DNA from: Clostridiaceae bacterium
Lineage (GTDB): Bacteria > Bacillota > Clostridia > Oscillospirales > Acutalibacteraceae
Assembly (NCBI GenBank): GCA_016281115.1
Contig: JAEEHZ010000170.1
Span: 1 to 9,350 of the forward strand
Direction: 5' to 3'
Length of the DNA: 9,350 nucleotides
This document shows positions 6,405 to 9,350 of the stretch, piece by piece; the stretch's first letter is position 1; each line of letters starts with the position of its first letter. The position numbers were made by a program, and so were the translations under genes. The notes below the pieces were generated by a model. It saw only the letters and a program-made list of their open reading frames with translations, made no database searches and had not been told where the DNA came from.

Positions 6405-6440
6405 CCTGCTGAACAAAATATTTCAGCAGGTCGTTTGTAT
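6405..6440. terminator. Terminator-like hairpin upstream of nfo, possibly bidirectional
   Basis: CCTGCTGAA (6405-6413) and TTCAGCAGG (6422-6430) form a perfect 9-bp stem with an 8-base loop. On the plus strand a moderately T-rich stretch follows (to 6440). On the minus strand it is followed by CTGTTTTTATTT, a better U tract. It would end transcripts leaving glyQS and lies only 51 bases before the nfo start codon. Confidence 0.6.
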
Positions 6441-6481
6441 TAATGTATGGCAAAGAATAATTTTGCAAAAGGAAGATAAAC

Positions 6482-7315
6482 ATGATAAACATAGGTGCGC
6501 ATTTGTCGGCGTCAAAGGGCTTTTTGAATATGGCTAAACAGGCTGTGGCAATAGGCGGAAATACATTTCAGTTTTTCACCAGGAACCCGAGAGGTTTCGC
6601 CGCAAAAGATATTGACAAAAAGGATATCGCAGAGTATTTGAGCTTTATAAGCGACAAAAACTTTGCTGTAATACTTGCGCACGCGCCCTATACATTAAAC
6701 CCGTGCTCAGACAAGGAAAACGTGCGTGAGCTTGCGCAAATGATAATGAGCGACGACATAAAAAGAATGGAAAATATACCCCACAGTTACTATAACTTTC
6801 ACCCCGGCAGTCACGTTGGGCAGGGAGCTGAAAAGGGAATTGAACTGACATCTAATCTGCTTAACGCCGTGCTTTTAAAAGGACAGACAACAACTGTATT
6901 GCTTGAAACAATGTCGGGAAAAGGCAGCGAGATAGGCGGCACATTTCAGGAGCTTAAAGAAATAATTGATAGAGTGGAATTAAACGAAAAACTCGGCGTT
7001 TGCCTTGATACATGCCACGTTTACGATGCAGGCTACGACATTGTGAATGAGCTTGATGCCGTATTGGCTGAATTTGACAGCCTTATAGGACTTGATAAAC
7101 TTAAAGCCATTCATTTAAACGATACAAAAAATCCTTTTTCAAGCCACAAAGACCGCCACGAAAAAATAGGAGAAGGTTATTTGGGGCTTGACGCAATAAA
7201 AAGAATTGTAAATCATCCCAAACTTCGCAATTTACCCTTCTTTTTGGAAACGCCAAACGAAATAGAAGGCTACGCCAAAGAAATAGAGCTTATAAAGTCT
7301 GTTTATGAAGCTTAA
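6482..7315 (+). CDS. nfo: Endonuclease IV (AP endonuclease, Nfo family)
   Basis: Base-excision repair enzyme that cuts DNA 5' to abasic sites and clears blocked 3' ends; a TIM-barrel with three zinc ions. The 277 residues are near the usual ~280. All nine zinc ligands can be placed by their motifs: H67 (AHAPY), H107 (FHPGSH), E142 (LLETM), D176 and H179 (CLDTCH), H211 (IHLND), D224 and H226 (DRH), and E256 (FLETP). Their order and spacing follow E. coli Nfo apart from small shifts. AAAAGGAAGA (about 6467-6476) precedes the ATG. It likely needs its own promoter after the hairpin at 6405-6430; only a weak TTGTAT (6435-6440) with TAATTT (6458-6463) is visible. Its last 26 bases overlap the end of yabQ on the other strand. 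Repair of DNA in germinating spores is a plausible role in a spore-former, but that is inference. Confidence 0.97.
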   Translation: MINIGAHLSASKGFLNMAKQAVAIGGNTFQFFTRNPRGFAAKDIDKKDIAEYLSFISDKNFAVILAHAPYTLNPCSDKENVRELAQMIMSDDIKRMENIPHSYYNFHPGSHVGQGAEKGIELTSNLLNAVLLKGQTTTVLLETMSGKGSEIGGTFQELKEIIDRVELNEKLGVCLDTCHVYDAGYDIVNELDAVLAEFDSLIGLDKLKAIHLNDTKNPFSSHKDRHEKIGEGYLGLDAIKRIVNHPKLRNLPFFLETPNEIEGYAKEIELIKSVYEA

Positions 7316-7709
7316 TCTGCTTCTCGTTTCGCCTTTTGCCAAAAAAAGAGCGTAGTTTTTTGAATATACCTGATATGAGCTTAAACATTGCTTTGAACGG
7401 TATAAGTATCAATCTGAAAATAAGCATTGTAAGTCTGCCTGCGGTGTATCTGTAAATAAGAAAACCCGCAAACATAATAAGCAGAGAATAAAGGCTTATA
7501 TTGCCTTTGTTCACGGCACAAAAAAACAAAAAAACAGGCACGGATATGCTCAGAAAAAAGAATATATCCTGTATGATAACAGCCTTCTGTGAATTAACAC
7601 CAAGTTCCCTTAAGAACCTGAACAGATCGTAATACACTCCTATGAAAACACCGAATATTACACTGTAAAGCAAAAAATATAATTCCTGTGAAATGATTAT
7701 TTTGTCCAT
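7290..7709 (-). CDS. yabQ: Spore cortex biosynthesis membrane protein YabQ
   Basis: A small polytopic membrane protein of the mother cell, known in Bacillus to be needed for making the spore cortex and located in the outer forespore membrane. From the ATG at 7709 it has about 139 residues. Hydrophobic helices lie at roughly 9-28, 45-65 and 71-89, and a further amphipathic/hydrophobic stretch at 92-115. The N-terminal block QELYFLLYSVIFGVFIGVYYD with DLFRFLR after it is typical, and the tail is strongly basic (KKLRSFFGKRRNEK). A GTG at 7718 could add three residues. Neither start has a clear Shine-Dalgarno site (only GGGTG six bases before the ATG), so translation is probably coupled to yabP, whose stop is 18 bases upstream. 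Its 3' end overlaps nfo antiparallel by 26 bases. divIC, which follows yabQ in Bacillus, is absent here. Confidence 0.88.
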   Translation of the reverse strand: MDKIIISQELYFLLYSVIFGVFIGVYYDLFRFLRELGVNSQKAVIIQDIFFFLSISVPVFLFFCAVNKGNISLYSLLIMFAGFLIYRYTAGRLTMLIFRLILIPFKAMFKLISGIFKKLRSFFGKRRNEKQIKLHKQTL

Positions 7710-7727
7710 CTTAAGCACCCAAGGTTT

Positions 7728-8003
7728 TTATTTAAACAGCTTTTTGAGTATTCCGCCGCCCGTGTTGTTTTGTGTGTAGATAAGCGAAGATATATTTCCG
7801 TCTATCAAAAGTTCACCTGTACTCACGCTGAGCTTGCTTATGTGAAGCCCCGAGCCTTTTACCACAAGCTCGCCGCTGTCGAGAATGACTGTTACACACT
7901 CGTCGTTAAAATTGCCTACATCCTTTACTCCGCTTAATGTGAGAATTTTTCTGTCCCGCAGACTGAGAGTGTGTTCGCGGACTTTGGATATATTTGTTTC
8001 CAT
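7728..8003 (-). CDS. yabP: Sporulation protein YabP
   Basis: A 91-residue soluble, beta-rich protein of the YabP/YqfC family, needed for spore cortex formation in Bacillus and made in the mother cell. Family features visible are the N-terminal LSLRDRKILTLSGVKDV block (13-29), F32 and E35 in NFNDE, the glycine-led strands DSGELVVKGSGLHISKL (42-58), and TGELLIDGNISSLIY near the end, in a repeated hairpin pattern. The length matches the family's usual 90-100 residues. GGGGAG (complement of 8011-8016) lies seven bases before the ATG. It is the first gene of the yabP-yabQ operon and has a sigma-E-like promoter (8036-8064) with a short leader. It is divergent from the small gene at 8082. Confidence 0.92.
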   Translation of the reverse strand: METNISKVREHTLSLRDRKILTLSGVKDVGNFNDECVTVILDSGELVVKGSGLHISKLSVSTGELLIDGNISSLIYTQNNTGGGILKKLFK

Positions 8004-8035
8004 AGTAACTCTCCCCGTGGTTTAATGTGTTAATA

Positions 8036-8064
8036 ATACTATGATTATATATGTATAAATATGA
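8036..8064 (-). promoter_or_regulatory. Putative sigma-E promoter of yabP-yabQ
   Basis: Read on the minus strand, TCATATT (8064-8058) matches the Bacillus sigma-E -35 consensus KMATATT at all seven positions. After exactly 14 bases comes CATAGTAT (8043-8036), which matches CATACAAT at six of eight. The transcript would start near 8029, about 25 bases before the yabP start codon and just upstream of its ribosome site. Mother-cell sigma-E control is what is known for yabP in Bacillus. AT-rich sequence makes chance matches likelier. Confidence 0.6.
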
Positions 8065-8081
8065 TAAAGGAGCGTTCTTAT

Positions 8082-8309
8082 ATGTATAAACGAGACGCAA
8101 GACAGGCAAAGATAAGCTCAATAATAAGTTGGATATTATCTTTGGGGCTTATAATATATTATGTGTGCTTGTGCAATTTCGGAGGGTTTGAGATGAATAT
8201 AACAGGCTATGTTCTTATTGCCGCGTGCATTATATATTCTATATATTCAACTGTTAAAGCTGTGCAAACGGCAAAAGAAGAAAACGTTACAAAAAAGACT
8301 GACAAATAA
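8082..8309 (+). CDS. Small two-helix membrane protein of unknown function
   Basis: Seventy-five residues with a basic N-terminus (MYKRDARQAK), two hydrophobic helices (about 11-33 and 40-60) and a charged tail (TAKEENVTKKTDK). This suits a small helical-hairpin inner membrane protein. I do not recognise the family. The start at 8082 is preferred over an in-frame ATG at 8061 because AAGGAG (8067-8072) lies nine bases before it and would fall inside the longer frame. It ends 15 bases before lepA on the same strand, so the two are probably cotranscribed. Its upstream region is shared with the divergent yabP promoter. A role in sporulation or translation cannot be read from the sequence. Confidence 0.75.
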   Translation: MYKRDARQAKISSIISWILSLGLIIYYVCLCNFGGFEMNITGYVLIAACIIYSIYSTVKAVQTAKEENVTKKTDK

Positions 8310-8324
8310 AAGAGGAGAACATTT

Positions 8325-9350
8325 ATGTCCTTTCCAAAGAAAAATATAAGAAATTTCAGTATAATCGCTCACATAGACCACGGCAAATCCACTCTCGCAG
8401 ACAGAATACTTGAGCAAACCCAATCCGTTGCGATAAGGGATATGGAGGACCAGCTTCTTGATAATATGGATCTGGAGCGTGAACGCGGAATAACCATAAA
8501 AGCTCACGCGGTATCTTTGCAGTATAAAGCAGATGACGGCGAAGAATATGTGTTTAACTTGATAGACACCCCCGGACATGTAGACTTTAACTATGAGGTA
8601 TCACGTTCCTTGGCTGCGTGCGAGGGCGCGATACTTATTGTAGACGCCTCTCAGGGAATAGAAGCACAAACGCTCGCAAACACATATTTAGCGCTTGACA
8701 GCGGATTGGAGATAGTTCCCGTAATAAATAAAATAGATCTGCCGAGCGCGGATCCGCAACGCGTTATCAAAGAGGTTGAAGATGTTATAGGCTTGCCGGC
8801 TGAGGACGCACCGCAAATTTCCGCAAAGATGGGGACCAACATTCACGCCGTACTTGAAAAGATCGTAAGCGACATACCTGCACCGGAGGGTGACGACAAC
8901 AAGCCTTTAAAGGCTCTTATATTTGACAGCTATTACGACAGCTACAAGGGCGTAATAGTTTACGTAAGAGTAAAAGAGGGCAAGGTAAAAGTCGGGGACG
9001 AGATACAGCTTATGGCAACGGGCGCAAAGTTCAATGTTGTTGAGTGCGGATATTTGAGAGCGACCGAGCTTGACCCTGTGGGTGAGATAAACTCGGGTGA
9101 GGTCGGTTATATTGCCGCTTCGATAAAATCAGTAAGAGACGCGCAAGTAGGCGACACCGTTACGACTACTCAAAATCCTGCAAAAGATCCTTTGCCCGGT
9201 TACAGACCTGTTCAGCCTATGGTATTCTGCGGAATTTATCCTGCCGACGGCTCAAAATATCGGGATTTAAGAGACGCGCTCCATAAACTAAAGCTAAACG
9301 ACGCGTCCCTGAGTTTTGGACCCTATACGTCGATAGCCCCTGTATCGTGG
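8325..9350 (+). CDS. lepA: Elongation factor 4 (LepA), N-terminal 342 codons (partial)
   Basis: Ribosome-associated translational GTPase that acts on stalled or mistranslocated elongation complexes. The frame is open to the window edge, covering the first 342 codons of a family of about 600. The GTPase domain shows all G motifs: AHIDHGKST (15-23), RGITI (54-58) in the LERERGITIK switch, DTPGH (81-85), NKID (135-138) and SAK (166-168). LepA-specific stretches include DNMDLERERGITI, VDFNYEVSRSLAACEGA and ALIFDSYYDSYKG. A beta-barrel domain II (about 190-285) follows, and then the start of domain III. AGGAG (8313-8317) lies seven bases before the ATG. The last dozen residues (FGPYTSIAPVSW) depart from the usual FEPETS-ALGFGF pattern. 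Confidence 0.95.
   Translation, partial: MSFPKKNIRNFSIIAHIDHGKSTLADRILEQTQSVAIRDMEDQLLDNMDLERERGITIKAHAVSLQYKADDGEEYVFNLIDTPGHVDFNYEVSRSLAACEGAILIVDASQGIEAQTLANTYLALDSGLEIVPVINKIDLPSADPQRVIKEVEDVIGLPAEDAPQISAKMGTNIHAVLEKIVSDIPAPEGDDNKPLKALIFDSYYDSYKGVIVYVRVKEGKVKVGDEIQLMATGAKFNVVECGYLRATELDPVGEINSGEVGYIAASIKSVRDAQVGDTVTTTQNPAKDPLPGYRPVQPMVFCGIYPADGSKYRDLRDALHKLKLNDASLSFGPYTSIAPVSW

Larger units (their letters stand above)
5985..6481. other. Gene-free glyQS-nfo interval rich in repeats and hairpins
   Basis: These 497 bases hold no reading frame I believe. The first ~55 bases are AT-rich with a weak hairpin (5997-6012). Then come a MITE-like element (6041-6101), a GC-rich stem-loop cluster (6142-6299), a second repeat-like relic (about 6335-6380), a terminator-like hairpin (6405-6430) and the nfo ribosome site. 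The GC content from about 6110 to 6390 is visibly higher than in the flanking genes. Confidence 0.8.

Noticed and set aside
6041..6440. CRISPR array or insertion sequence
   Set aside because: There are no regularly spaced direct repeats with unique spacers, and no transposase or fragment of one on either strand.
8021..8059. A possible plus-strand promoter (TTAATA/TATAAA) for the small gene and lepA
   Set aside because: The transcript would start almost on the ribosome site, and the hexamers are ordinary for such AT-rich DNA. It also lies within the better-supported minus-strand sigma-E site.
8061..8081. Earlier in-frame ATG of the small membrane protein
   Set aside because: The AAGGAG ribosome site (8067-8072) is inside this extension and correctly spaced for the ATG at 8082.

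Overview
The window looks like a chromosomal segment of an anaerobic, spore-forming Clostridia species, most likely a gut Oscillospirales/Ruminococcaceae-type organism. The reasons are the sporulation pair yabP-yabQ, AT-rich codon use with many ATA isoleucine codons, strong AGGAG-type ribosome binding sites, an oxygen-sensitive iron-sulfur serine dehydratase, and a secreted muramidase ending in a cellulosome-type dockerin. The taxonomic placement is inference from gene content; no marker here fixes a genus.

Layout. Positions 1-141 hold the end of a small, probably membrane, protein closed by a rho-independent terminator (157-207). A single-chain L-serine dehydratase (298-1497) follows with its own promoter. 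Next is a 559-residue exported protein (1680-3359): signal peptide, three SH3b-like repeats, GH25 lysozyme domain and a C-terminal dockerin, ending at a very strong terminator (3378-3422). A DUF2383-like helical-bundle protein (3466-3912) lies on the minus strand. Back on the plus strand, a near-consensus promoter (3998-4026) drives a probable two-gene operon: a GtrA-family membrane protein (4065-4583, GTG start) and glycyl-tRNA synthetase (4608-5984).

The roughly 500 bases from 5985 to 6481 contain no convincing gene. They hold a 61-bp MITE-like element, a GC-rich cluster of stem-loops, a second repeat-like relic and a terminator-like hairpin. Endonuclease IV (nfo, 6482-7315) follows, and its 3' end overlaps yabQ on the opposite strand. 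yabP and yabQ (minus strand) form a two-gene sporulation operon with a good sigma-E-type promoter match at 8036-8064. Divergent from it are a small two-helix membrane protein (8082-8309) and the first 342 codons of lepA (EF4), which runs off the window.

Most of the window is housekeeping (tRNA charging, DNA repair, translation GTPase, serine catabolism) interleaved with sporulation and cell-envelope genes. I see no CRISPR array, transposase, phage module, tRNA or rRNA, and no clearly new multi-gene system. The best leads are the stem-loop and repeat cluster between glyQS and nfo, and the dockerin-bearing muramidase.
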